A stretch of DNA of 36,527 nucleotides, from contig CALXXL010000021.1 in assembly GCA_944392655.1 (NCBI GenBank), forward strand, positions 1-36,527, in the 5' to 3' direction. Each line of letters begins with the position of its first letter. Within the stretch, counting starts at the first letter, position 1. Of this stretch, positions 25,744 through 33,290 are shown in pieces. The position numbers and the translations under genes were made by a program. The notes beneath the pieces were generated by a model that searched no databases, was not told where the DNA came from, and saw nothing but the letters and a program-made list of their open reading frames with translations. The stretch is from an uncultured Victivallaceae bacterium (lineage in GTDB: Bacteria; Verrucomicrobiota; Lentisphaeria; Victivallales; Victivallaceae).

Positions 25744-26670
25744 ATGGCATTCCCGATTGAAGAAAAACTGGTTGTCGGAGTAGCGTCAAGCGCTCTGTTT
25801 CAACTGGCGGAGGCGGATGAAATTTTTCACCGTGACGGTCTGGCCGCTTACCGTGAGTATCAGCGCAAGCATCAGTATGATGTATTGATGCCGGGAGTGG
25901 CATTCCCGTTTATCAAGCGTCTGTTGAATTTTAACGGACTGTTTCCTGATTCAGAGCCGGTTGAGGTGGTGCTTCTGAGCCACAATGACCCGGATACAGG
26001 GCTTAGAGTGTTCAACTCTATCACTCACTACAATTTAGGGATTGTCCGGGCGGCGTTCACTACTGGAGATTCACCGTATAAATATATACCGGCGTTTAAT
26101 GTGTCGCTGTTTCTGTCGGCCAATGAAAATGATGTCCGCAAAGCGATTAAAGAGGGTTATGCTGCCGGTCAGGTGGTGGAGAGCGCGGCGGCGGATGATG
26201 GCGATGATTTCGGTTTGCGTATTGCATTTGACTTTGATGGTGTTCTGGCGGATGATTCCGCTGAGGCGGTTACAGAAACAGAGGGATTGGCGGCTTTTCA
26301 TGCCAGTGAACGGGCAAATGCCGATACGCCATTGCCTGGCGGACCTTTAGCCAATTTTTTCAAACGGTTGGCCTCATTGCGCAAACTGGAGGATATGGAG
26401 CTGGCAAAGAATCCGGATTACCGCCGTTATCTGCGTACTGCGATTGTTACTGCACGCAGCGCCCCGGCGCATGAACGGATGGTGAATACGCTGAGAACAT
26501 GGGATATTCAGGTTGATGACTCGTTCTTTCTTGGCGGTATGAATAAGGGGCGGATACTTTCAATACTGCGTCCGCACATATTTTTTGATGATCAGAAGTC
26601 GCCGAATCTGGAGGCATCGCGGGAATTCACCCCGTCGGTACATATTCCTTTCGGTGTGAAGAACCGTTGA
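25744..26670 (+). CDS. 5'-nucleotidase, cytosolic cN-I family
   Basis: This 308-residue protein matches the cN-I 5'-nucleotidase family (AMP and other nucleoside monophosphates). Family segments are VGVASSALFQL, SHNDPDTGLRVFNSI, and GDSPYKYIPAFNVSLFLSAN. The HAD nucleophile motif DFDGVLADD has Asp163 and Asp165; IVTARSAPAHER and FFDDQKSPNL supply the later HAD motifs. A strong GGAGGG lies 5 bp before the ATG. It follows the glutaredoxin gene in one operon and ends exactly at the stop codon of the convergent RNB gene. Confidence 0.88.
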   Translation: MAFPIEEKLVVGVASSALFQLAEADEIFHRDGLAAYREYQRKHQYDVLMPGVAFPFIKRLLNFNGLFPDSEPVEVVLLSHNDPDTGLRVFNSITHYNLGIVRAAFTTGDSPYKYIPAFNVSLFLSANENDVRKAIKEGYAAGQVVESAAADDGDDFGLRIAFDFDGVLADDSAEAVTETEGLAAFHASERANADTPLPGGPLANFFKRLASLRKLEDMELAKNPDYRRYLRTAIVTARSAPAHERMVNTLRTWDIQVDDSFFLGGMNKGRILSILRPHIFFDDQKSPNLEASREFTPSVHIPFGVKNR

Positions 26671-28494
26671 CTATGGCAGAATGCGGAAACGCGCACTCAT
26701 AGTTGCCGGTTCGGCAATGATCAGTTGGATTTCCGCTGTTGTGCCAAGTTCCATTGCGGTGCCGCGATTTTTAAATTCATACGCCAGATCCGGGATTATA
26801 AAAGTCTGCCGGTCATCCTGTCTGGCGGCCAGAATTGCTTCGCCGCTCCATTCAGGATGCTGTTGCAAGAAGACCAGAGTCCAGTATTCATTGCATTGAC
26901 GCTCAAGTTTCCTCCGTGCCAGGGCAGCCGGTTCGGAGGCGGCCAGACGATCGTCGATATACTCCGCTGAAAAAGGCTTCAACCCGTTGATTACCCGCCG
27001 CAACTGCTGGTGTGCCAACAGGTCGCCGTAGCGGCGCAGAGGGCTGGTGATTCGGGAATATGGCTCCAGCGCAAGTCCTGCATGGCGCCCGGGAGAAGAA
27101 GATGTCACCCCCGGTTGACATGCTTTGCGCAGTGCGTACATACTGCTTACAGAAGTTCCTCGTTCTTCTGTATCAGGTTCCGGCTGGGTGGTAAACGGCA
27201 TGGGAATATCGTGCTGAACAGCATATCTGGCAACGGCGGAACCGGCGGCAAGCATGGCATTGGCCACAAGTTCACGCACCGGGGTAATACCGATCGGCGT
27301 AATTTGAACTTTGTCATCAACCAGTCGTATTTTAACCTCAGGAAGGTTGATAAACAGTGCTCCGTCCTCCTGCCGTTTATTTTTGAATCTTTCCAGCAGT
27401 GGACGTATCTGAGCGATTGGCGGCGAATTCCAATGCTGTTCGGCGGAAAGATAATCGTAACGGGTAACCCGGATGGTAGAGAGAACCATTTTTTCCAGAT
27501 TTGCGGTACCATCTTCATCTATGTGTATGGCAAAGCTGATGGCTGGGGAGGTATCTGCCAGTCCCAGCCCGAAGATTTCTGTCGCTTTGCGCGGCAGCAT
27601 GTGCGAGATAAGCTCCGGCAGATAGAGGTTTGCTCCGCGTTGAGCCGCCTCATTATCAAGTTCGCTTTCCGGAGTAACAATAGCGGCCGGGTCGGCTACA
27701 TGAACCCATAGGAGGCCGTCGGCAAAGCTGATGGCGTCATCCGGGTCATGACTGTCCGCGTCGTCGATGGCAAGCGCGGTCATATAAGTTAAATCGACTC
27801 TTTCTTCACCGGGAAGTTCGGGAAGATCAGATTCCGGATCGCCGGTTTCAATTTCCATCCGCGATGGCCACGGATCCATAAGTTCATTCCATACACCGGT
27901 TTTTAACAGGAGCGAATGGGCTTTTTCCGGGGTTGATTCAATATTCAGTTCGCGCATGGTTTTACTGTTCTCTGCGGTTCCCAGTGCAACCATCTCCACA
28001 TCGCGCATCATTATCCTGTCTTCCGGGAGGAGGGCATTGGTTTTTATGCGTTCAAGGAATTCCTCACGGGCCTTTCTGGCGTTCTCCTTTTCTGCGATCT
28101 GAGCCAGACTGGCGGCGATGGCATCCGCGTTTTTCGGGGTTACCCCACCGCTGACAGAGCCGGAGAAATAGACTCCATCCTGTAAAATCTGATATGCAGC
28201 GCAACATTCAGCCGGAGCGTATTTCCCGAACAGCAGTTCGGTGAAATCGGCAAAGCTCAATGTCTCTCCGTCCATCAACTCTACTGCTTCATTCAGATCT
28301 GGTTCCGGCGGCATCGGCAGTGGAAATTGCGAAATGGAACCGTTGCCGGGATGGACAAATTCAATATCTTTAAGCCGTACCCGTTTGGAATCCCCGCTGG
28401 CTGTCTTTATTTCAATCTTATCTCCGTCAAGCGCAGTAATCAAAGCGGGTTTGGTTCGATATATTACCAGCGCTCCGGCATTCAGTTTCTCCAT
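26671..28494 (-). CDS. RNB-domain 3'-5' exoribonuclease (RNase II/R family)
   Basis: Processive hydrolysis of single-stranded RNA is expected. The catalytic centre AIDDADSHDPDDAISF gives Asp244, Asp250, Asp252 and Asp253, matching the four aspartates of E. coli RNase II. SRITSPLRRYGDLLAHQQL near the C-terminus completes the RNB core. At 607 residues it is shorter than RNase R. The first ~220 residues do not show obvious cold-shock domains. It follows the isomerase-like gene by 25 bp. Confidence 0.9.
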   Translation of the reverse strand: MEKLNAGALVIYRTKPALITALDGDKIEIKTASGDSKRVRLKDIEFVHPGNGSISQFPLPMPPEPDLNEAVELMDGETLSFADFTELLFGKYAPAECCAAYQILQDGVYFSGSVSGGVTPKNADAIAASLAQIAEKENARKAREEFLERIKTNALLPEDRIMMRDVEMVALGTAENSKTMRELNIESTPEKAHSLLLKTGVWNELMDPWPSRMEIETGDPESDLPELPGEERVDLTYMTALAIDDADSHDPDDAISFADGLLWVHVADPAAIVTPESELDNEAAQRGANLYLPELISHMLPRKATEIFGLGLADTSPAISFAIHIDEDGTANLEKMVLSTIRVTRYDYLSAEQHWNSPPIAQIRPLLERFKNKRQEDGALFINLPEVKIRLVDDKVQITPIGITPVRELVANAMLAAGSAVARYAVQHDIPMPFTTQPEPDTEERGTSVSSMYALRKACQPGVTSSSPGRHAGLALEPYSRITSPLRRYGDLLAHQQLRRVINGLKPFSAEYIDDRLAASEPAALARRKLERQCNEYWTLVFLQQHPEWSGEAILAARQDDRQTFIIPDLAYEFKNRGTAMELGTTAEIQLIIAEPATMSARFRILP

Positions 28495-28519
28495 AAATTT
28501 TCTTCTGGCTGTATTATAA

Positions 28520-29389
28520 TTACGGCAGTGTCAACTCATTTGCCCGAAGGTCAAGCTCCCGGCAGTTTTCCAGATAAAACGCTGCGCGTTCGAGCATATG
28601 GAAGTGATGTTCCGGAGTGATATCACGTTTGGTTATGCCGTTGGGTTTGATGATAGCGGTTTCAAAAATAAGTAGTGGAGTTCCCGGGATGCGGCGGATC
28701 GCATCCATGACTTGCGGCCAGTTCAGCAAACCGATTCCCGGCAGCCAGTGTGATTCATCAATACTGTCATAATCTGACAGATGAAATGTGCGTATGCGGT
28801 TGCGTAACTGGTCGATAAATTCTGGAACTCTTGCCGCGCCGTTTTCAAAGGTCAGGTGGTTGACGTCAAAACAGATTCCGGCTTCTGGGATGCCGTCAGT
28901 AAGGGCGAGAATTTCTTCCGGTGTATTGCCGATACATGTGCGGGGCAGAAGTTCAACATTAAATGACGCTCCGAGTTCGGCGGCTGTTTCAGCAGATTCT
29001 TCAATGACTTTTCTTGTATTGGTTATAAGCAGAGTGCGGTCTTCCGGTGCTATTGGTTCAATACTGGGATGAAAAGTAAAGTGTTTCGGGTGAAGTTGAG
29101 CGGCAGTTTTCATGAAAGATTTAAGAAAATCGATCGCCTCCCGGCATATCTGCAGATCTTTATATTGGAATTTGCCGAAAGGGAAAAATGGAAAATGGAC
29201 AGAGGCAATCTCAATGCCATTCATATTATTATCGCTTTGGATTGCGGCAATCAGGTTTGACAGTTCATCCATAGTCGGTGAATCACTGTATGAAAGCTCA
29301 ATGCGTTTGAATTTGCTTCTGCCGAGAGCTTCGCGCCATTCGGGACATTGAATTTGTGAAACATGAACAGAAACAGCATATTGATACAT
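28520..29389 (-). CDS. sugar phosphate isomerase/epimerase-like TIM-barrel protein
   Basis: A 289-residue AP-endonuclease-2/xylose-isomerase-like TIM barrel. Typical metal-site strands are visible: SVHFPFFPFG, FTFHPSIEPI, NVELLPRT, ICFDVNHLTF, TFHLSDYD and LIFETAI. Members act on sugars, inositols or hydroxypyruvate, and the substrate cannot be inferred. An SD-like CAGGAG precedes the ATG. It leads a two-gene operon with the RNB nuclease. Confidence 0.82.
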   Translation of the reverse strand: MYQYAVSVHVSQIQCPEWREALGRSKFKRIELSYSDSPTMDELSNLIAAIQSDNNMNGIEIASVHFPFFPFGKFQYKDLQICREAIDFLKSFMKTAAQLHPKHFTFHPSIEPIAPEDRTLLITNTRKVIEESAETAAELGASFNVELLPRTCIGNTPEEILALTDGIPEAGICFDVNHLTFENGAARVPEFIDQLRNRIRTFHLSDYDSIDESHWLPGIGLLNWPQVMDAIRRIPGTPLLIFETAIIKPNGITKRDITPEHHFHMLERAAFYLENCRELDLRANELTLP

Positions 29390-29439
29390 GAGATCACTCC
29401 TGAAAATTAATCATTGAACATTGAATTTATCTTTTTTAT

Positions 29440-29480
29440 AATATAATATCCGGAGTGATTAATACAAGAGTTACAACTCT
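29440..29480 (-). promoter_or_regulatory. promoter of the isomerase-RNB operon with adjoining palindrome
   Basis: On the minus strand TTGTAT (29467-29462) and TATATT (29445-29440) are 16 bp apart. A palindrome AGAGTTGTAACTCT (29480-29467) abuts and shares one base with the -35, a usual place for an operator. Confidence 0.45.
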
Positions 29481-29560
29481 GTTTCAGGTATCGTTTTGCC
29501 GCATTTTAAGATTTTCCGCCTGGAAATCCGTAATAAAAATAGAGAGTTGTTGCCCGTACA

Positions 29561-29589
29561 GTACGGCATAACAGATGATTATGCCGCAC
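29561..29589 (-). terminator. hairpin after the CDF exporter gene, without a clear U tract
   Basis: An 11-bp stem (29561-29571 with 29579-29589, one wobble pair) and 7-nt loop begin 12 bp beyond the exporter stop codon on the minus strand. The bases after the stem are not T-rich, so it may be a weak terminator or an mRNA 3' end stabiliser. Confidence 0.4.
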
Positions 29590-29600
29590 TGAGAGAACTG

Positions 29601-30509
29601 TTAGTCTTTCTGCTCATCCGGACATGCGGTCCGTTGAGATTCGAACTCTATTGTTACGTGTTCAATGCCATGTTCTGCCAGTTCTGCGCGCAGGTTTTTT
29701 CTGGTTTCTTCCAGCTTTTGCATATCTTCAAGCACGACGTGTACGGTCATGGCGTTTTCCGTGGTACTTATGGGCCAGATGTGAAGATGATGAACGGAGC
29801 AGACGTTAGGAGCTTCCATAAGATGCGCTTTGATGTTTTCCACCTGGATACCCCCCGGAACGCCATCCATAATCAGGCGGACGCTTTCTTTGAGCAGTCC
29901 CCAGGTTGAGAATAGAATCACTACGGCGATTATCAGGCCTATTATCGGGTCAAGAATGCTCCAACCTGTCCAGAGAATCAGGATACCGGAAAGCACTACT
30001 CCTACTGAAACCATGGTATCCGCCAACATATGCAGATATGCACCTTTTACATTGAGATCATGTTCTTTCTCTTTTATGAAGAACAATACGGTTAAACCAT
30101 TGAATACAACTCCAATTCCTGCGGTTATTATAATCGGCCATCCGCCGACCTCTTCCGGAACAAAGAATTTCCTGATACATTCAGTGGCGATTGCTCCCAC
30201 TGCAAAGAGAAGAATTGCTGCATTCAGTAAAGATGCCAGTACTGTTGCTTTACGGAAACCGTAAGTGTAATTTTGCCGGTATTTTTTTCTGGCCAGCAAA
30301 AATGCGATAAGAGATATAATTAAACCACTGACGTCTCCAAGATTATGCCCCGCATCGGCAAGAAGCCCCATGGAATTGAAAATGAATCCGGCGGTGAATT
30401 CTCCGATGACAAAAAGCGTATTCAAAATAATGCCGAAAAAGAAAGCCCGTCCTTTTACCGCATCAACTGAAATTTCATGATGATGGTGATGATGTTCATG
30501 TTCTGACAT
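29601..30509 (-). CDS. cation diffusion facilitator metal exporter (CzcD/ZitB-like)
   Basis: Proton-coupled export of Zn2+, Cd2+ or Co2+ is expected. The start carries a histidine run (EHEHHHHHHE, residues 3-12). Six membrane segments follow. Metal-site residues are His55 and Asp59 (ADAGHNLGD) and His160 and Asp164 (HMLAD), as in zinc-type members. The cytoplasmic C-terminal domain (about 215-302) contains VHHLHIW. ATG30509 is chosen because AAGGG precedes it. It is the third gene after arsR and the MBL-fold hydrolase, which points to metal-responsive expression. Confidence 0.93.
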   Translation of the reverse strand: MSEHEHHHHHHEISVDAVKGRAFFFGIILNTLFVIGEFTAGFIFNSMGLLADAGHNLGDVSGLIISLIAFLLARKKYRQNYTYGFRKATVLASLLNAAILLFAVGAIATECIRKFFVPEEVGGWPIIITAGIGVVFNGLTVLFFIKEKEHDLNVKGAYLHMLADTMVSVGVVLSGILILWTGWSILDPIIGLIIAVVILFSTWGLLKESVRLIMDGVPGGIQVENIKAHLMEAPNVCSVHHLHIWPISTTENAMTVHVVLEDMQKLEETRKNLRAELAEHGIEHVTIEFESQRTACPDEQKD

Positions 30510-30526
30510 AATATTACCCTTTTTGC

Positions 30527-31312
30527 TTAGAAACTGCATATTTCACCGTCTTCCGGAACCAGAAGACGACTTTGCAAATGATTGGTCTGGATATATTGGC
30601 GCAAATCACTGCGCCATAGTTTTTCATGACCGACGTTGTCCATATGGCTGGCGATTATAACCGCATCCGGAGCATAATCAAGTACCGCTTGCACATCTTC
30701 CAGCCCCATAATAATTCGTCCGAATCCGAGAATCGTTGCCTCCGCCGCGTTTACAACGATCACATCCGGAGAATAGGAGTCGATTGCTCCTTTCACAAAG
30801 TCGCACCAAATTGTATCTCCGGCGAGATATAATGTTTTCTGTTCTTGAGGGTGACGCATAACAACGCCGCAAGCTGAACTGCGTAAATTCATTTTTTCAT
30901 AGAGTAATCCGATATTGCCGGGTTGTCCGTGCAGACAATCGGTTTTAATTAACAGAACTCCCTTATATTCTTCTCCGGCATATTTCAATATCCTGATATC
31001 TGTAAAATCTTTTGTACGCAGCGTTTCCGCATCTGTTTCATCCTGAACAAAAATCGGCATATCCTTGGGGATTTTCTCCATGGCTTGACTGTCAAAATGG
31101 TCGAAATGAAGATGAGTTGCAATAACCGCATCCACATTCAGAATTTCTGAAATCGGCAACGGCAGTTCATTTAATGGACAGCTTAAATCCGGATTGGGAG
31201 ATCCCGGAATAGGAGGAAATGAGCCTTTAGCTCCAAGCCATGGATCTATCAGAAAACGAACTCCGCCGAATGTTACTATTGCTGTTGCACTTCTGATTTG
31301 TTGAAATTTCAT
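30527..31312 (-). CDS. metallo-beta-lactamase-fold hydrolase
   Basis: A 261-residue MBL-fold protein with the metal motif THLHFDHFD (His67, His69, Asp71, His72), LAGDTIWC for the later aspartate and IASHMDNVGH for the final histidine. It resembles the UlaG-like/YtnP-like superfamily; the substrate is unknown. An AGGTGA ribosome site lies 5 bp before the ATG. Its position between arsR and a CDF exporter, 17 bp from the latter, suggests expression under metal or metalloid control. Confidence 0.85.
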   Translation of the reverse strand: MKFQQIRSATAIVTFGGVRFLIDPWLGAKGSFPPIPGSPNPDLSCPLNELPLPISEILNVDAVIATHLHFDHFDSQAMEKIPKDMPIFVQDETDAETLRTKDFTDIRILKYAGEEYKGVLLIKTDCLHGQPGNIGLLYEKMNLRSSACGVVMRHPQEQKTLYLAGDTIWCDFVKGAIDSYSPDVIVVNAAEATILGFGRIIMGLEDVQAVLDYAPDAVIIASHMDNVGHEKLWRSDLRQYIQTNHLQSRLLVPEDGEICSF

Positions 31313-31376
31313 AGTATCACCTGTTTTTTTATTGTTAGATTATTTTATAAAATGCTAAAACGTGTGTTAAAAAATT

Positions 31377-31751
31377 TTAATTGCGCAATTGCAGTAAATG
31401 ATCGATCAGTTTCTGGCGCTGCTGTTCAAATACATTGGCCTGTTCGTCCGGAGACAGTTGTGAAACCTCATCTCTGGCTTCCATGCAATCGATAAGCCAT
31501 GGAATGCAGGGATATGAAAGACTGTAAAAGATATGCTTGCCGCGTTTTTCAAATTTTACCACCCGCGCTTTTTTCAACACATTCAAGTGCTGACTGATGG
31601 CTGAAAACTCCTCATTGGTACCGGCAACAAAGTCGCATACGCACAGTTCTTTGCCGGCCAGATGTTTTACTATCCACAGTCTGGTCGGATGCCCGAGCGC
31701 CTTAAATACCTCTGCCAGGTTTGCAAGTTCTTTCGTTTCGTCGTTTGCCAT
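31377..31751 (-). CDS. ArsR/SmtB-family metal-responsive repressor
   Basis: A winged-helix repressor of 124 residues. LAEVFKALGHPTRLWIVKHL and the recognition helix region AISQHLNVLKKARVV are typical. The sensor motif ELCVCDF gives Cys37 and Cys39, as in As(III)/Sb(III) ArsR proteins (ELCVCDL), while the third cysteine of that motif is missing. Two more cysteines sit in PCIPWLIDC. It probably represses its own operon with the MBL hydrolase and CDF exporter. A 12-bp palindrome (31379-31390) overlaps its stop codon. Confidence 0.92.
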   Translation of the reverse strand: MANDETKELANLAEVFKALGHPTRLWIVKHLAGKELCVCDFVAGTNEEFSAISQHLNVLKKARVVKFEKRGKHIFYSLSYPCIPWLIDCMEARDEVSQLSPDEQANVFEQQRQKLIDHLLQLRN

Positions 31752-31771
31752 AGATCTTTCCTTTTATCATT

Positions 31772-31803
31772 ACATAATATAATTAAATGTTTTCTTATTT
31801 CAA
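31772..31803 (-). promoter_or_regulatory. arsR-operon promoter with possible operator
   Basis: On the minus strand TTGAAA (31803-31798) and TATATT (31781-31776) are 16 bp apart. ACAT (31772-31775) and ATGT (31787-31790), inverted and separated by 11 bp, flank the -10. ArsR-type operators often carry inverted half-sites over the -10, but this match is short. Confidence 0.45.
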
Positions 31804-31898
31804 GAATGATTTTATTTTTTTTTGTAGAAATCAGTATAGAAAAAATTGCTTTTGTTGGAGCAGGATAATAGCAGATGATATGCAACCTGATTTTTTCA

Positions 31899-31932
31899 CA
31901 AAAAAATGCGCCAGATGATTTATCTGACGCAT
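31899..31932 (-). terminator. intrinsic terminator of tRNA-Ala
   Basis: On the minus strand an 11-bp stem (31932-31922 with 31916-31906, one wobble pair) and 5-nt loop are followed by a run of seven T. It ends the tRNA transcript 10 bp after the encoded CCA. Confidence 0.85.
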
Positions 31933-31942
31933 ATAATTTTCA

Positions 31943-32019
31943 TGGTGGAGTATAGCGGACTTGAACCGCTGACCCCCACACTGCCAGTGTGGTGCTCTAG
32001 CCAACTGAGCTAATACCCC
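31943..32019 (-). tRNA. tRNA-Ala, anticodon GGC
   Basis: The 77-nt sequence folds into a full cloverleaf: acceptor GGGGTAT pairing with ATACTCC, D arm, anticodon stem CCACA/TGTGG with loop CTGGCAG (anticodon GGC), and T arm with GTTCAAG. The acceptor has the G3:U70 pair that identifies alanine tRNAs. The 3' CCA is encoded. It is a solitary tRNA with its own promoter and terminator. Confidence 0.97.
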
Positions 32020-32034
32020 GTTTTGATGTAAATT

Positions 32035-32062
32035 AAAATAATCCTTTTTCGGGAAAAATCAA
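32035..32062 (-). promoter_or_regulatory. tRNA-Ala promoter
   Basis: On the minus strand TTGATT (32062-32057) and TATTTT (32040-32035) are 16 bp apart, about 15 bp ahead of the mature tRNA 5' end. Confidence 0.45.
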
Positions 32063-32096
32063 ATGATGGCGGCGAAAAATTCACTTTTTTTTGAGA

Positions 32097-32972
32097 TTAT
32101 TCCGCATCATTGGCCGCGGTGGAGTTGCCGGCACCTTCCGCCCGTATGAAAAATATGTCATAAACCCGCCGTTCGCCTTCGTGGTCGAATTTGCGGTTGT
32201 CAGACGGATAATTCAGGATGCCTTTATCTTTTATGTACATGGTGGAAGAGCCGCCACCGTCCATATTAAGTGCGGCATCGCAGCCAAGCCGCTGCATAAA
32301 ATCGGCCAGATCATAGCAGCTTACGCCGGCAGCGTTTTCTTTAAAGCGTCCATCAAATACGACTAAATACAGGATATTGTCTTCTGTTATGCCAATAGCT
32401 GTACGGTTATGTTTGCCCGGGATATGGTCATAAGTGCCGATTTTGCGATAGATTTCGCTGCCGTTAACCAGAGTAGGAAATCCGGCGCGTGCCATATCAA
32501 CAGCGTTGAAATCCGGAGGCGTCGGAGAAATGGTGATTTCTCCATCCGTCTGGCTGAAGTAGCCGGTACAATCGCCGCCGACTGATCCGGTTGATTCAAT
32601 TGTTCCATCGGCTTTTTTCAGCGCTCCCGCCGGAGAAGACGGGTCTTTCATATTAAAATATCCGAAATTGGTTGCGGCAATCGCATTTGCCTTGCCTGCC
32701 ATTTCGCTCGTAGTGGTGCGGATCTTGTTTTCGCATGCAAAGATTCCAGTTTCAATTGCCGGATTATTGAGATCGGCTTTAATTACAGAGACAATTTGCG
32801 GATCGCCGTAAAGTTCATCAAATGTATATTGATATGCAGTAACGCCATCGGTAAGTTCAAACTTTTCAACAGTGGCAGGCGAGGCAAAATCATTTGGATT
32901 TGCTGCGGCGAATAGAGTAGCTGTGCCGGAAAAGATCATCAAAGGCAGAGTCATGGTGCGGATAAATTTCAT
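32097..32972 (-). CDS. exported phosphodiester glycosidase-domain (NAGPA-like) protein
   Basis: A signal peptide (MKFIRTMTLPLMIFSGTATLFAA) leads into an NAGPA-type domain (the family of the uncovering enzyme of lysosomal targeting; bacterial members remove GlcNAc from phosphodiesters in envelope polymers). Diagnostic segments are AATNFGYFNM, HNRTAIGITEDNILYLVVFDGR and CDAALNMDGGGSSTMYI. Length is 291 residues. ATG32972 follows GAGG by 9 bp. Probable site of action is the periplasm or outer surface. The natural substrate is not evident. Confidence 0.85.
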   Translation of the reverse strand: MKFIRTMTLPLMIFSGTATLFAAANPNDFASPATVEKFELTDGVTAYQYTFDELYGDPQIVSVIKADLNNPAIETGIFACENKIRTTTSEMAGKANAIAATNFGYFNMKDPSSPAGALKKADGTIESTGSVGGDCTGYFSQTDGEITISPTPPDFNAVDMARAGFPTLVNGSEIYRKIGTYDHIPGKHNRTAIGITEDNILYLVVFDGRFKENAAGVSCYDLADFMQRLGCDAALNMDGGGSSTMYIKDKGILNYPSDNRKFDHEGERRVYDIFFIRAEGAGNSTAANDAE

Positions 32973-33020
32973 TTTTTCTTTCCTCATTGTCTTATTAAAT
33001 ACAGATTGCTGTTTATGGTA

Positions 33021-33048
33021 AAAATAACATATATTGAAAGGTTGTCAA
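33021..33048 (-). promoter_or_regulatory. promoter of the NAGPA-like gene
   Basis: On the minus strand a consensus TTGACA (33048-33043) is followed after 16 bp by TATTTT (33026-33021), with TG one base before the -10. Confidence 0.6.
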
Positions 33049-33159
33049 GTTTTGCTTCGCCAGGTTATAAACTCTTTTTGTGGATTTTTTTAATGCAAGG
33101 GGCTAAATTTTGCATGATAAAGTTCGACTGGACGAAATTTTTCCGGTTAATCCTGATGT

Positions 33160-33193
33160 CTGGTTTGGCAAAGCAGCGTATTGGTATTATATT
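33160..33193 (+). promoter_or_regulatory. dtxR promoter with a 17-bp near-perfect palindromic operator
   Basis: TTGGCA (33165-33170) and TATATT (33188-33193) are 17 bp apart. The sequence CTGGTTTGGCAAAGCAG (33160-33176) fits CTGnTTTGnCAAAnCAG, symmetric at every position but two flanking bases and the unpaired centre. It covers the -35. DtxR/MntR-family repressors bind such palindromes on their own promoters, so this is a good autoregulatory candidate. Confidence 0.6.
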
Positions 33194-33290
33194 TTCTCTT
33201 AATAAAACTTCAGCCTGCCGGTATCGAAGTTATTAATAATATTCCGGTTGTTATAAAGAGTATTTTTGCATATAAGGATTCGTTGCGATT

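Larger units (their letters stand above)
32973..33290. other. divergent intergenic region between the NAGPA-like gene and dtxR
   Basis: This 318-bp spacer holds promoters for both sides and at least three inverted repeats: ATGCAA/TTGCAT (33093-33098 and 33110-33115), the 17-bp palindrome at 33160-33176, and AACTTC/GAAGTT (33206-33211 and 33226-33231). No gene is convincing; a 76-codon frame at 33006-33236 has no family resemblance. Confidence 0.5.

Noticed and set aside
27010-27711. 233-codon plus-strand frame opposite the RNB gene
   Set aside because: Antisense to conserved catalytic residues and unlike any known protein.
30527-31312. Call of the MBL-fold protein as UlaG (L-ascorbate-6-phosphate lactonase)
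   Set aside because: Only superfamily motifs match, and no ula genes are nearby.
31379-31390. AATTGCGCAATT palindrome at the arsR stop codon as a terminator
   Set aside because: The stem is short and AT-rich, and the operon context argues for read-through into the MBL gene.
33160-33176. Canonical DtxR or MntR box
   Set aside because: The palindrome does not match either known consensus, so only a candidate operator is claimed.
33006-33236. 76-codon plus-strand frame in the divergent intergenic region
   Set aside because: It spans two promoters and two inverted repeats and has no family features.
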